A stretch of DNA of 64,000 nt from CAZOZZ01 sp965262425 (GTDB taxonomy: Bacteria; Acidobacteriota; Terriglobia; 20CM-2-55-15). The stretch covers positions 5,890,001-5,954,000 of the forward strand of contig OZ253536.1 of NCBI GenBank assembly GCA_965262425.1, given 5' to 3'. The notes below the pieces were generated by a model. It saw only the letters and a program-made list of their open reading frames with translations. It was not told the origin of the DNA and did no database searches. The number at the start of each line of letters is the position of its first letter. The stretch's first letter is position 1. The position numbers and the translations under genes are program-made. This document shows, piece after piece, positions 36,087 through 44,712 of the stretch.

Positions 36087-38507
36087 TCAGTTCTGCCCGG
36101 CGCTCGTTTCCGACTCCGTATCCTCCGCCACTCTCATCTGAAACGGCGTGCTCGTCACGATGCCCATGACGAACGACGAAAAACGATTGTCATTTTCCCC
36201 CGCCTCCCGAACGATTGCCCGAACTGCCGGCATGTCGTAATGCTGAAGAACCCGCCCCATTGCGAACATCAACAAGTTGCGGGTGAAGTTCGTGATAAAA
36301 AGGTCCTGGCGTCCAACCAGGTACTCCCGGAGACTTGCCGTCCCGTTCAAAGGGGTGCCGTCGGATAACGTACCGGAAGGATCGATCTCGAAACCATTGT
36401 CCTTGGTTCGCCAGGCTCCCACCGCATCGAAATTCTCCAGTGAGAACCCGAGAGGGTCCATGACGTCATGGCACGATGCGCACGCGGGGTTCGCACGGTG
36501 CGACTCCATCCGCTGGCGCACCGACAAAAGTTTCTGGCCATCCTCATCTTCCTGGAAGGGCGGCACGTTGGCGGGGGGACTCGGAGGAGGCGTCCCGAGT
36601 ATCACCTCCATAAGCCAGGAGCCGCGAACAACCGGCGAAGTTCTGTTGGCCATCGACGTCAACGTCAGAATGCTTCCATGACCCAGCAATCCCCGGCGAT
36701 TTTCGTCGGTAACCTGAACGCGTCTGAACCTGTTGCCCACGATATTCGGGATCTTGTAGTGGCGGGCGAGACGCCCGTCGGCAAACGTGTAGTCGGCGGT
36801 CAACAGATCGACGACGTTCCGATCCTCGCGCACGATGCTGTCGAAGAACATCTCCGTCTCGCGTCTCATCGACTGGGTCAGGTTGTAGTCCCAGTCGGGA
36901 AACAGGTACGCGTCCGGATGCACATCCTCAAGGTTCTGTAAATGCAGGAAGTGCGACGCGAAATTCGTCGCGAGGGTTTCTGAACGAGAATCCGCCAACA
37001 AACGCTCTACCTGTTGCTTGAGGACCGCAGGATCTTTCAGCTTCCCGTCAGAAGCAACCTGGATCAGTTCGTCGTCAGGACCGGTACTCCACAGGAAGAA
37101 CGACAATCGTGAAGCCAACTCGAGATCCGTGATGCGGTAGTTGCTTCCCGGTTCCACATCCGGAGGCGTCCGTTCGAAACGGAAGATGAACTCGGGGTCT
37201 GCCAGGATGGCCTGCAGGCTCAACCGGATTCCCGAATCGAAGCCACCTTCCTTGCTACCGCTCTCAAAGAAATACCGCAGGTGCTCAAAATCGTCGTCCG
37301 TCACCGGTCGCCGAAATGCCAGTCGTGACATCGACAACAGGATCTCCCTGGCGCAGGAGAGTTCTTCACTGGCGTCGGCCGGCCGGCACGTAAATATCTT
37401 CCCGCGACTGGGTGTCTCGCTCACTCCGGTGATGTCGTATGGGCCGTTTATGCCCAGGTTCCTCAGGTGCGGCAACCCGGTCAGTCCGGGAAAGTGACCG
37501 GTCGAAAGATCGACCAACGCCCGTTCGAACGGCATAACGAAATCTTGCACGGGACCGGCCATTCTCTTAATGAAAGCGGCTGAAACCGCGTGCGGTCCCG
37601 CCGTCACCTTGATTGGCGGCGTTCGGAGATCGTCGGTCGTCTTCATCTTCCGGTCGATGTCCAGGATCGCGACTCGCTCGCCGTCGATGGAAACTTCGAT
37701 CTGCTCGCCCTCAGCCGGTATGTTGTCGCCGAAAAATCCGCCAATGCTGGCGTAATAGAAACTCATCCAGAACGTGTAGTCACCGTCAGCCGGGAAGTTG
37801 TGGCGGACAACCATGCCTCCCCGCGTCCCGAACGGTGTTCCCTCGATGTGTTTCATCTGCGAAATCGCCTGGGGGACAACGTAGGTCTCGACGACAGGAG
37901 TGGCCTCAAGATCACCCACGGCCAGACGGCTGATCTTGCCTGCGGCGCTCATGTAACCTTCGAGCAGCGAAGGTGAGATCGTCAGGACGTCCGACATGTT
38001 GTCATAGCCCTGGCTCATGTCGTCGGGGGGCAAAAGTGCTTCGGCATTCACTTCGAGGCCCAGCAGGTTTCGAATCGAGATAGCGTATTCGGTTCGGTTC
38101 AACCGGTGAAGAACGGGACGACCCGGATTTGGTGCGGCAGCGGCAGCCATGTCAACCCCGGATTCCAGATCGGCGACCAGGGCTTTGAGGACGGCGGGGT
38201 CAGGACGGGGCAAACCGGGAGGCGGCATCATTCCTGCTCGAAGCTTTCGGATCATGAGCTCCAATTTGGCGGCATGTTGGCCAGGTTGAGACAGGTCCAC
38301 TTCCGCCAGAGTGAGACCGCCCTCTTTCAAGTCGTCATCATGGCAATACACACAATACTGATCGAGCAGTGCATTATTCTCCGCGGCTCGCGACTGCGGC
38401 GGCGAGGCGTGGGATGAAAAAAGCGATGCCACACCTGGAAGCTCCGGGTACGCCGGCACCGCTGACAGGATGACCAGTACAGTGGAAAACAATATTCTGT
38501 TCGTCAA
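36087..38507 (-). CDS. Exported dihaem DUF1587/1592/1588/1585 protein
   Basis: About 806 residues from the TTG at 38507, which follows GGAGAGAGAG and opens a signal peptide (LTNRILFSTVLVILSAVP). A longer frame to 38768 adds an unlikely N terminus. Haem motifs are CVYCH at about 52-56 (planctomycete-type cytochrome domain, with MMPPPGLPRPD following) and CASCH at about 676-680. Between them lie blocks of DUF1587 (LHRLNRTEYAISIRNLLGL), DUF1592 (ILLSMSRLAFRRPVTDDDF) and DUF1588/1585 (RRGLLGHGSILTLTSMANRT, DPLGFSLENFDAVGAWR). Enzyme activity is not established; an extracellular haem oxidoreductase acting on a polymer is an inference from architecture. It leads a three-gene operon. Confidence 0.92.
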   Translation of the reverse strand: MTNRILFSTVLVILSAVPAYPELPGVASLFSSHASPPQSRAAENNALLDQYCVYCHDDDLKEGGLTLAEVDLSQPGQHAAKLELMIRKLRAGMMPPPGLPRPDPAVLKALVADLESGVDMAAAAAPNPGRPVLHRLNRTEYAISIRNLLGLEVNAEALLPPDDMSQGYDNMSDVLTISPSLLEGYMSAAGKISRLAVGDLEATPVVETYVVPQAISQMKHIEGTPFGTRGGMVVRHNFPADGDYTFWMSFYYASIGGFFGDNIPAEGEQIEVSIDGERVAILDIDRKMKTTDDLRTPPIKVTAGPHAVSAAFIKRMAGPVQDFVMPFERALVDLSTGHFPGLTGLPHLRNLGINGPYDITGVSETPSRGKIFTCRPADASEELSCAREILLSMSRLAFRRPVTDDDFEHLRYFFESGSKEGGFDSGIRLSLQAILADPEFIFRFERTPPDVEPGSNYRITDLELASRLSFFLWSTGPDDELIQVASDGKLKDPAVLKQQVERLLADSRSETLATNFASHFLHLQNLEDVHPDAYLFPDWDYNLTQSMRRETEMFFDSIVREDRNVVDLLTADYTFADGRLARHYKIPNIVGNRFRRVQVTDENRRGLLGHGSILTLTSMANRTSPVVRGSWLMEVILGTPPPSPPANVPPFQEDEDGQKLLSVRQRMESHRANPACASCHDVMDPLGFSLENFDAVGAWRTKDNGFEIDPSGTLSDGTPLNGTASLREYLVGRQDLFITNFTRNLLMFAMGRVLQHYDMPAVRAIVREAGENDNRFSSFVMGIVTSTPFQMRVAEDTESETSAGQN

Positions 38508-38899
38508 TCTCTCTCTCCGACATACCGCTCGCACGGGCGATTGGCCAATCACTTCCGCTTCCGTCCGGTACGACAATTTGTTGGTCGAAACTTCCTTCGT
38601 GGGACCCAATCCCAGGACACTCCGACGTGCTTCACCTGATGCGATTCTCACGCTGGTCGAGGGAACGATTCCACCAGTTCGCGCACCACTGTCTGAAGCC
38701 CCAGGATCGGTAACCGGAACTCGGCCCAATACTATCAATACTCCGATAAGATATATTCGATATGACACACATTTACAACAACTTTAAGCGCTTCTGACCG
38801 TCTTTCGAGGTCGACGATTCCACTCGACCTGAATACACTTCGTCTCGAAAGCCTGTTGTTGTAGAGTGTGCCCTCAAACCAAGAAGCCAGGGGATCGGG
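38508..38899. other. Divergent intergenic region upstream of the DUF1592 operon
   Basis: 392 bases. The minus-strand side contains a candidate promoter about 240 bp before the DUF1592 start, implying a long leader. The frame is open on the minus strand across most of it (38508-38768), which may be chance or an N-terminal extension. Nothing else is recognised. Confidence 0.5.
38750..38778 (-). promoter_or_regulatory. Candidate promoter of the DUF1592 operon
   Basis: On the minus strand TTGTAA (38773-38778) and TATATC (38750-38755) are 17 bp apart in an AT-rich patch. The match to the sigma-70 consensus is moderate, and the distance to the start codon is long. Confidence 0.35.
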
Positions 38900-39246
38900 A
38901 TGGAACGCGTTATCACGAAAATACTGGGTTACAGTCGAACGGTGATCACGAGCGTGTGTCCGGGCACCGGCGCGCAGACCGTCACGACCGCGGTTGTGTT
39001 GAACGGCCGGAATCTCATAACGCCACCGGAATCACGGCTCCGTCCGGAATTACCGCCACCATCACGGGTGGCACAACGACCGCGCTGACCGCCAACGTCC
39101 AGGTAGGCTCCGGTGTGTCGCTGGGAGATCACACTCTCACCCTGGTTACTCCCGGAGGCAACGTCGACTTCACATTCAATGTAACGCTGGCGCCAGACTC
39201 ATTGACGATTCAGGAAGCCTACACGACTCCAGAAAAATCCCCGTAA
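38900..39246 (+). pseudogene. Fragment of an IPT/TIG-like (Ig-fold) domain protein
   Basis: One frame reads VITSVCPGTGAQTVTTAVVLNGRNL, and a second frame, from about 39010, reads NATGITAPSGITATITGG then VQVGSGVSLGDHTLTLVTPGG and VDFTFNV. Together they match one IPT/TIG domain (ITSVSPxxGAQG ... TVTTPGGTS), with a frame change in the middle. ATG at 38900 follows GGGATCGGG. No signal peptide or further repeats remain, so this appears to be a remnant of a larger surface protein. Confidence 0.6.
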
Positions 39247-39330
39247 CCTTTCCTCCCACCCCCGGTTAGTAACAGCAATGCCGGCCAACCGATTCGGGCG
39301 GCACCGTGTCTATTTTCGCCTGGGGGAATC

Positions 39331-41835
39331 ATGCCGCAATTTCATCTTCGCTTCGTCTTTCGTTCATTCCAGAAGAACCCACTCGTCGTGGGCGCCGCGG
39401 TCCTGTCGCTGGCGCTGGGAATTGGCGCCAACACAGCCATCTTCAGCCTGATCGACCAATTACTGCTGCGAACACTGCCAGTGGAGAACCCTCGCGAGCT
39501 GGTTCAGCTTGCCGCGAGAGGCAGCCATTACGGCAGCAACTACGGCATGAACGCCATGTCCTATCCCATGTATGAAGACTTCCGCGACAAGAGCGAAGTG
39601 TTCCAGGACGTCATCAGCCGCCGCAGTGCGACCATCGGCCTTGGCTATGGCGGCGACACCGAACGCGTGCGAGGCGAGATGGTGTCGGGAAATTACTTCG
39701 ACATGCTTGGCGTCGGCGCCGCACTGGGACGCACCATCACGCCCGGGGATGATCGGCTACCCGGAGAACACCCGGTCGCTATCCTGTCCTATGATTTCTG
39801 GACATCGAGATTCGGGTCGGATCCGTCGATCCTCGGCGACACGGTATATCTGAACAACTATCCGATGACGGTGATCGGCGTCTCCCAACAGAATTTCCAG
39901 GGCGTAGAGGTCGGAGAAGCGACCCAGGTTTTCGTGCCTCTGATGATGTACAAGCAGATGCTCCCGGTGATGTCCAACTACTACACCATGGAGGACCGAC
40001 GCTCGCGTTGGGTCAATGTCTTTGCCCGACTCGAACCGGGTGTCTCCATCGCCGAGGCGGAAGTTTCAATCGAACCGTTATTCGGTCAGATCCTCCGGAG
40101 GGAGTTGGAAGAAGAAGCCTTCGCCAACGCTTCACAGTATTCAAAGGGCCGGTTCCTGGAATCCCGAATGACGGTCTTTGACGGAGCGACGGGCCGATCG
40201 TTCCTCCGTGGACAGTTTCGAACACCTCTCTACGTCTTGCTGGGATTGACGGGTCTGGTTCTCCTGATCGCCTGTGCGAACGTCGCGAACCTCCTGATCA
40301 CGCGCGCGTCGGCTCGGGGAAAGGAGATCGCGGTTCGCTTCGCCCTCGGGGCCAGCCGCAGCCAGGTCTGGTCGCAGCTCATGGTAGAAAGTCTCGTGAT
40401 TTCGGTGGCGGCCGCGGCCCTGGGTATCTGGCTCGGCGTCGGGATGGTCCGATTTCTGCTCACGTTCTTCGCGGCGGAAACTTCGCAACTGATGATCACC
40501 GGCGACCTGGATGTACGCGTACTCGGATTCTCCCTCGGCGTGGCGCTACTGACTGCGTTGCTGGCCGGTTTCGCTCCCGCGCTCCAGGCCGCCCGGGCCA
40601 GCATCTCCGGAACCTTGACCGAAGGTGCAGCCAGCGTCATCGGCGGAGGTCGCGGGGCGAGACTTCGGAAGGGCCTGGTCGTGGGACAGGTTGGACTGTC
40701 ACTCCTGCTCCTGGTCACATCCGGCCTGTTCGTGCGCACGCTGGCCAACCTGAGAAGTCTGGATCCTGGCTTCGAAGTGAAACAGCTCGTCTCCTTCGAG
40801 GTCGATCCTTATCTGAGCGGGTACGACGATCCAAAGACCCGCGACTTCTACGGCCGGTTGCAGGAACGTCTGAAGGCACTGCCGGGCGTAGAATCCACGG
40901 GTTATTCGATCATTCGGATACTCGACGGAAGCGAGTGGGACAGCTCGGTCGCCGTACAAGGATACGAAAGGGCCGAGGGGGAGAACATGAACCCGCACTT
41001 TAACGCGGTCAGCCCGGATTACTTCCAGACGCTGGGCATCCACTTTCTGGCCGGCAGAGACTTCGATCGAAACGATGTCCTCGGCGCGCCGAAGGTCACG
41101 ATCGTGAATGAAACGTTCGCTCGGCGATACTTTCCAGACGGCGATGCCGTCGGCCATCGGATGGGACAGGGTGGGGATCCCGACACCGAACTGGATCTGG
41201 AGATCGTCGGAGTCGTTGCCGACTCCATGTACGAGAACATGCGTCAGGAGATTCCCAGGCAGGTATTTCTCCCGTTCGGTCAGCTAAGCAACGCCTCGGG
41301 CGTGGTGATTTACACTCGAACGACCACAAACGCATCGGCCTTCTTCCAGTCCGTCCGGTCCAGCGCCCGCGAACTGGATGCCAACATTCCCGTTTACGGC
41401 ATGCGCACGCTGGATGAGCAGGTGAACCGGTCGTTAACGACCGAGAGGATGGTCGCCAGTCTGTCCGGTGCGTTCGGTGTACTCGCGACCATTCTCGCGA
41501 TCATCGGCCTTTATGGCGTGATGAGCTTTTCAGTCGCCCGGTGGGCCCGCGAGATCGCCATACGGATGGCGTTCGGCGCACCGGCTTGGAACGTCGTCCG
41601 GATGGTTATGCGCGAAGTCGGAACGCTCGTCGGTCTGGGCGTCTGCATTGCGATTCCGTCATATTATGCCCTCTCGAGCCTCATCGGCTCCCAGTTCTAT
41701 GGGATCAGTTCCGGGGACACAGGCACGCTTGGCGGCGCCGTTATCCTGCTTACTGTCGTAGCCCTGCTCGCGGGACTCCTCCCGGCATTGCGGGCCGCCC
41801 GGCTGGATCCGATGCTCGTATTACGGTACGAGTAA
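39331..41835 (+). CDS. ADOP-type permease (MacB/FtsX-like) without prefix domain
   Basis: 834 residues, inner membrane. It starts directly at MPQFHLRFVFRSFQKNP and the first helix with LSLALGIGANTAIFSLIDQL, so it lacks the N-terminal prefix domain of the two padR-linked permeases. Two MacB-type periplasmic domains follow, each with paired helices (VLLIACANVANLLITRASAR; ILAIIGLYGVMSFSVARWAR) and the FtsX block EIAIRMAFGAPAWNVVRMV, ending ARLDPMLVLRYE. No ATPase or PadR gene is adjacent. ATG follows GGGGGAA. It appears to be transcribed alone. The substrate is unknown. Confidence 0.92.
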   Translation: MPQFHLRFVFRSFQKNPLVVGAAVLSLALGIGANTAIFSLIDQLLLRTLPVENPRELVQLAARGSHYGSNYGMNAMSYPMYEDFRDKSEVFQDVISRRSATIGLGYGGDTERVRGEMVSGNYFDMLGVGAALGRTITPGDDRLPGEHPVAILSYDFWTSRFGSDPSILGDTVYLNNYPMTVIGVSQQNFQGVEVGEATQVFVPLMMYKQMLPVMSNYYTMEDRRSRWVNVFARLEPGVSIAEAEVSIEPLFGQILRRELEEEAFANASQYSKGRFLESRMTVFDGATGRSFLRGQFRTPLYVLLGLTGLVLLIACANVANLLITRASARGKEIAVRFALGASRSQVWSQLMVESLVISVAAAALGIWLGVGMVRFLLTFFAAETSQLMITGDLDVRVLGFSLGVALLTALLAGFAPALQAARASISGTLTEGAASVIGGGRGARLRKGLVVGQVGLSLLLLVTSGLFVRTLANLRSLDPGFEVKQLVSFEVDPYLSGYDDPKTRDFYGRLQERLKALPGVESTGYSIIRILDGSEWDSSVAVQGYERAEGENMNPHFNAVSPDYFQTLGIHFLAGRDFDRNDVLGAPKVTIVNETFARRYFPDGDAVGHRMGQGGDPDTELDLEIVGVVADSMYENMRQEIPRQVFLPFGQLSNASGVVIYTRTTTNASAFFQSVRSSARELDANIPVYGMRTLDEQVNRSLTTERMVASLSGAFGVLATILAIIGLYGVMSFSVARWAREIAIRMAFGAPAWNVVRMVMREVGTLVGLGVCIAIPSYYALSSLIGSQFYGISSGDTGTLGGAVILLTVVALLAGLLPALRAARLDPMLVLRYE

Positions 41836-42005
41836 CGTCTCTGGAGAGCTGTCCCATGGTGTCCGATTCCGAACAGTCGGAACCCACAATCGCAACAGAA
41901 CCGAGATGCTCCAGGGTCACAACAGGATTCCCGGAAACCGGTCGATTCCCATTAACATTTTTATGCTCAGATAGATACAGACTCGACCTCACGCTGGTGA
42001 TAGTT

Positions 42006-42068
42006 GGAACGGGATTTGCCAGTTCCACTGGGCGAGGGATCCGACTTTTTTTGTGAACCATTTGGTTC
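42006..42068 (+). promoter_or_regulatory. GGAAC/GTTCC and GAACC/GGTTC repeats upstream of the sigma factor
   Basis: GGAAC (42006-42010) and GTTCC (42022-42026) form one inverted repeat; GAACC-ATTT-GGTTC (42055-42068) is a perfect second one, 35 bp before the ATG. ECF sigma factors often recognise GGAAC-type -35 boxes and drive their own gene, so autoregulation is possible; the palindromes may equally be repressor sites. Confidence 0.4.
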
Positions 42069-42103
42069 GCGGTTGCGTAATAGAGACTAGGCGAAAACAC
42101 GTG

Positions 42104-42748
42104 ATGACTCATTCCGACAGCGGAGAACACAACATCCCAACAGCGTTAGTGGCAGCCGCAAGCGGCAAGGACGAGGAGCGTCTGCTGATCGAACGCGCGC
42201 GAAACGGCGATCAGGAAGCCTTCGCCCAGGTCGTGTACAAGTGCGACAGGGGGGTGTTGCGGCTGGCCTACCGCATGATGGGGAACGCCGAGGATGCGCA
42301 GGACGTGTATCAGGAAACGTTTCTCAAAGCGTATCGCTACCTGCACAAGTTTCGTTTCGAATCCAGCTTGAGCACCTGGCTCTACCAGATCGCCACAAAT
42401 GTGTGCCTGGATCGCCTTCGCCAAAAGCAGAAGCGTCGGGAATCAAACTTCGACGAGACCTATGTTGGCGGGGATTCGCCGGCTCCCGGATCGACGGACG
42501 TGGTGTCCAGTATGATCGCGCCCCACCTCAGCCCCGAACGGACTCTCTACGGCAAGGAAATCGGGCAGCAGATCGACGCCGCCGTGAGCACGCTTTCCGA
42601 AACGGAGCGACTGGTGTTCGAAATGAAGCACTACGGGGGCCTCAAGCTGAAGAATATCGGCAGGATCCTCGAGACGACCGAAGGCGCTGCCAAGAACTAC
42701 CTCTTCCGAGCTACGCGCAAACTCAGAGCACAACTGTCACATACCTGA
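42104..42748 (+). CDS. RNA polymerase sigma factor, ECF type
   Basis: 214 residues. Region 2 (LAYRMMGNAEDAQDVYQETF, then STWLYQIATNVCLDRLRQ) binds core polymerase and the -10 box; region 4 (LSETERLVFEMKHYGGLKLK, then LETTEGAAKNYLFRATRKLR) holds the helix-turn-helix for the -35 box. Between them is a linker of about 45 residues, and there is no region 3, which defines the ECF group. An N-terminal extension of about 25 residues precedes region 2. No anti-sigma gene (zinc-finger or membrane type) lies next to it; the neighbour is a two-PAS protein. ATG 42104 or GTG 42101 could be used; neither has a strong site. Confidence 0.93.
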   Translation: MTHSDSGEHNIPTALVAAASGKDEERLLIERARNGDQEAFAQVVYKCDRGVLRLAYRMMGNAEDAQDVYQETFLKAYRYLHKFRFESSLSTWLYQIATNVCLDRLRQKQKRRESNFDETYVGGDSPAPGSTDVVSSMIAPHLSPERTLYGKEIGQQIDAAVSTLSETERLVFEMKHYGGLKLKNIGRILETTEGAAKNYLFRATRKLRAQLSHT

Positions 42749-42910
42749 ACCGACTGGATTCTCCATCCTCGAACGTCGAACTGCAGGCGCTTTTGCCTTC
42801 TCCTGTCCCTTCACAATCCGGTAACATTCCCCTGAAATCGTGACCTGCGGATACTGGTTGTATACTATCTATCTGGTTGCTGGACACTTGAAAGGGGACC
42901 TTCACTCAGG

Positions 42911-43699
42911 ATGCGCTTTGAGGAACTATTCCTGGAACCCGAACTCGGATTCAGTCGCATCGTCGAAAACATGCCGGATTCCTTGCTGGTCTTCGATCGG
43001 AAGGGCCGGTTGGCGGATGCGAACGGTAGAGCCTGCGAAAGCCTTCGCTACTCCAGGGCAGAAATCTTAACCCTTACTTTCTGGGAGGTCACGAAGGGCT
43101 TCTCGCCGGAGGAATTTTCCGTCCTGTTCCAGCCGGCTCCCAGCACACCGCTTTTGCTGACGGGCTTCGCACGCGCCAAAGGGGGAAAGCTCCACCCCGT
43201 TCGAATCCGCGCATGGGCTCACTGTTCAGGAGAAACCGAACGCATCCTGGCGATCGTAGAAGACATTACCGACGACGAATTGACCCGGCGCGCGCTTGAA
43301 GACAGCGAGGAACGGTTCCGCAGGATCTTCGAACAGTCCAACGACGCGATCTGCGTGATCGACCCCGAGAACGACCGGATTCTCGATGTCAACCCCATGG
43401 CGTGCTCGATGCTCGGCTACTCACGAAACGAATTGCTGTCGCTCCCGATCAGCGCAATCCACCCTCACGAAATGCCCGCTCTCCGCTCATTCGTCAAATC
43501 TGTGTCGCGGGAAGGCAATGGGTGGACCAACGAATTGAGTTGTTTGACCAAAGGGGGAGGGATCGTGTCTGCCGAGATTTCTGCTTCCATGATCCAAATC
43601 GATAATCGTATGGGAGTGTTGGCTCTGATCCGCGATATCAGCGGCCGGGAGGACAGGGAACTCGGCCCGAACAGGTCGCCAACCGAGGCCCGACACTGA
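42911..43699 (+). CDS. Soluble protein with two PAS domains
   Basis: 262 residues, no membrane helix. PAS 1 spans about 15-125 (FSRIVENMPDSLLVFDRKGR, ANGRACESLRYSRAEIL, with PAC-like ILAIVEDITDD) and PAS 2 about 135-250 (RFRRIFEQSNDAICVIDPEN, DVNPMACSMLGYSRNELL, ISASMIQIDNRMGVLALIRD). No histidine kinase, GGDEF or HTH output domain follows; the chain ends after a short charged tail, so it would sense a ligand or redox state and act through a partner. The sigma factor gene lies 162 bp upstream in the same direction and is the obvious candidate partner. ATG follows CTCAGG, a modest site. Confidence 0.88.
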   Translation: MRFEELFLEPELGFSRIVENMPDSLLVFDRKGRLADANGRACESLRYSRAEILTLTFWEVTKGFSPEEFSVLFQPAPSTPLLLTGFARAKGGKLHPVRIRAWAHCSGETERILAIVEDITDDELTRRALEDSEERFRRIFEQSNDAICVIDPENDRILDVNPMACSMLGYSRNELLSLPISAIHPHEMPALRSFVKSVSREGNGWTNELSCLTKGGGIVSAEISASMIQIDNRMGVLALIRDISGREDRELGPNRSPTEARH

Positions 43700-43734
43700 A
43701 GGCTGGCAGCGGGGAACCAGACCGACGGATAGCT

Positions 43735-44022
43735 TCAGGCACCTTCAACAACGATCATTCTTGCCTTCGACGCCTGCTGACGCAATTGCTTCGGCGCACG
43801 GTATTCCTCCGATGCCCACCATGCCTTGGCTCGTTCCAGGCTGTCGAACTGGAGGATGACCAAGCGACCGGGATTCCAGTCCCCTTCCAGGGTTTCAGTT
43901 TTGCCACCCCGAACGAGAAACCTCCCACCAAACAGTTCGAGCGTCGGAGGCACAAGTTTCTTGTAATCCTCGTACTTCGCCTGATCGCTGACGCTCACCT
44001 CAACGATTATGTATGCCGACAT
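43735..44022 (-). CDS. DUF1330 family protein
   Basis: 95 residues. It shows the DUF1330 pattern: SAYIIVEVSVSDQAKYEDYK, LFGGRFLVRGGKTETLEGDW, RLVILQFDSLERAKAWWASE, EYRAPKQLRQQASKARMIVV. The fold is a dimeric alpha-beta barrel (ferredoxin-like) shared with small monooxygenases and dabb proteins. Its function is unknown. It lies 61 bp downstream of the membrane protein gene at 44084 on the same strand. ATG follows GAGAGGAGTGCG, a good site. Confidence 0.92.
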   Translation of the reverse strand: MSAYIIVEVSVSDQAKYEDYKKLVPPTLELFGGRFLVRGGKTETLEGDWNPGRLVILQFDSLERAKAWWASEEYRAPKQLRQQASKARMIVVEGA

Positions 44023-44083
44023 TTGCGCACTCCTCTCGGAAAGGTCCCCACAAACCCGTTATCGCAAACAGGCGGAGAACCGG

Positions 44084-44656
44084 TTACTGTGGGGGCCGGA
44101 CTTCAAACGACAGCCCGCGCTGGTCCTTATGCGGCACGAAAGGCCCGTCGACGATCTTGAATCTTATCGAGTAGTTATCAGGTTTCTCTCGAAGCGTCAC
44201 AGTCATCGAAAACGATCCGGAATCGTCGGGTAGGAGGGGAGACGGATCAACAGGAATTTCCAGGGTGGCCGGGAAGCGCCCGGTAGTGTCCCTGGCAGTG
44301 ATGACCGCCACGACGGTTTCGACCTCCTCGCCGCTCCGGTTCGTCATCACGCCGCTGACCGAAAGCGTGTTCTCGGACAGTTCGTGTGACAGTTCATTCA
44401 AGACGAACGGCTCCAACCCGTCTTCTGTCGTGGGAATCATGACGTCCAGGTAGCGGTCTTCCATGGGAAGGACTACGGACGACAGATCGGTCGTCGAGAA
44501 CAGGAGGATGCCGACGATCGAAACGCCGGCGAGCACACCCGCACCTATCCGCAAGTAGTCGAACTTCGACCTGGAACCCGGAACCTTGATCAGGAAGTCC
44601 GGCTCTTCAGATTGGTCTTCCTTCCGCCCGATCTCTTCCCCTGGATTGGTATCCAC
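44084..44656 (-). CDS. Single-pass membrane protein, FxLYD-like
   Basis: 190 residues. An acidic cytoplasmic N terminus (about 35 residues, DTNPGEEIGRKEDQSEEPDF) is followed by one membrane helix (IGAGVLAGVSIVGILLFSTT) and an exported beta-rich domain: FVLNELSHELSENTLSVSGVM, NRSGEEVETVVAVITARD, PDDSGSFSMTVTLREKPDNYSI. The pattern of ENTLSVSGVMTNRSGE and later strands resembles FxLYD/DUF3426-type domains, which are not assigned a function. It lies 57 bp downstream of hppA on the same strand and could share its transcript. Confidence 0.7.
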   Translation of the reverse strand: MDTNPGEEIGRKEDQSEEPDFLIKVPGSRSKFDYLRIGAGVLAGVSIVGILLFSTTDLSSVVLPMEDRYLDVMIPTTEDGLEPFVLNELSHELSENTLSVSGVMTNRSGEEVETVVAVITARDTTGRFPATLEIPVDPSPLLPDDSGSFSMTVTLREKPDNYSIRFKIVDGPFVPHKDQRGLSFEVRPPQ

Positions 44657-44712
44657 GCCTTATGATACCTCCAATCGAGGTGGGGTCATGGGTCAGAAAT
44701 GCCGAAAAACTA

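Noticed and set aside
36087..38768. Start of the DUF1592 protein at 38768
   Set aside because: The TTG at 38507 has a strong ribosome-binding site and opens a signal peptide, while the 87 upstream residues look non-coding.
38470..38787. 105-codon plus-strand frame over the DUF1592 leader
   Set aside because: It is antisense to the start of the DUF1592 gene, with no recognisable product.
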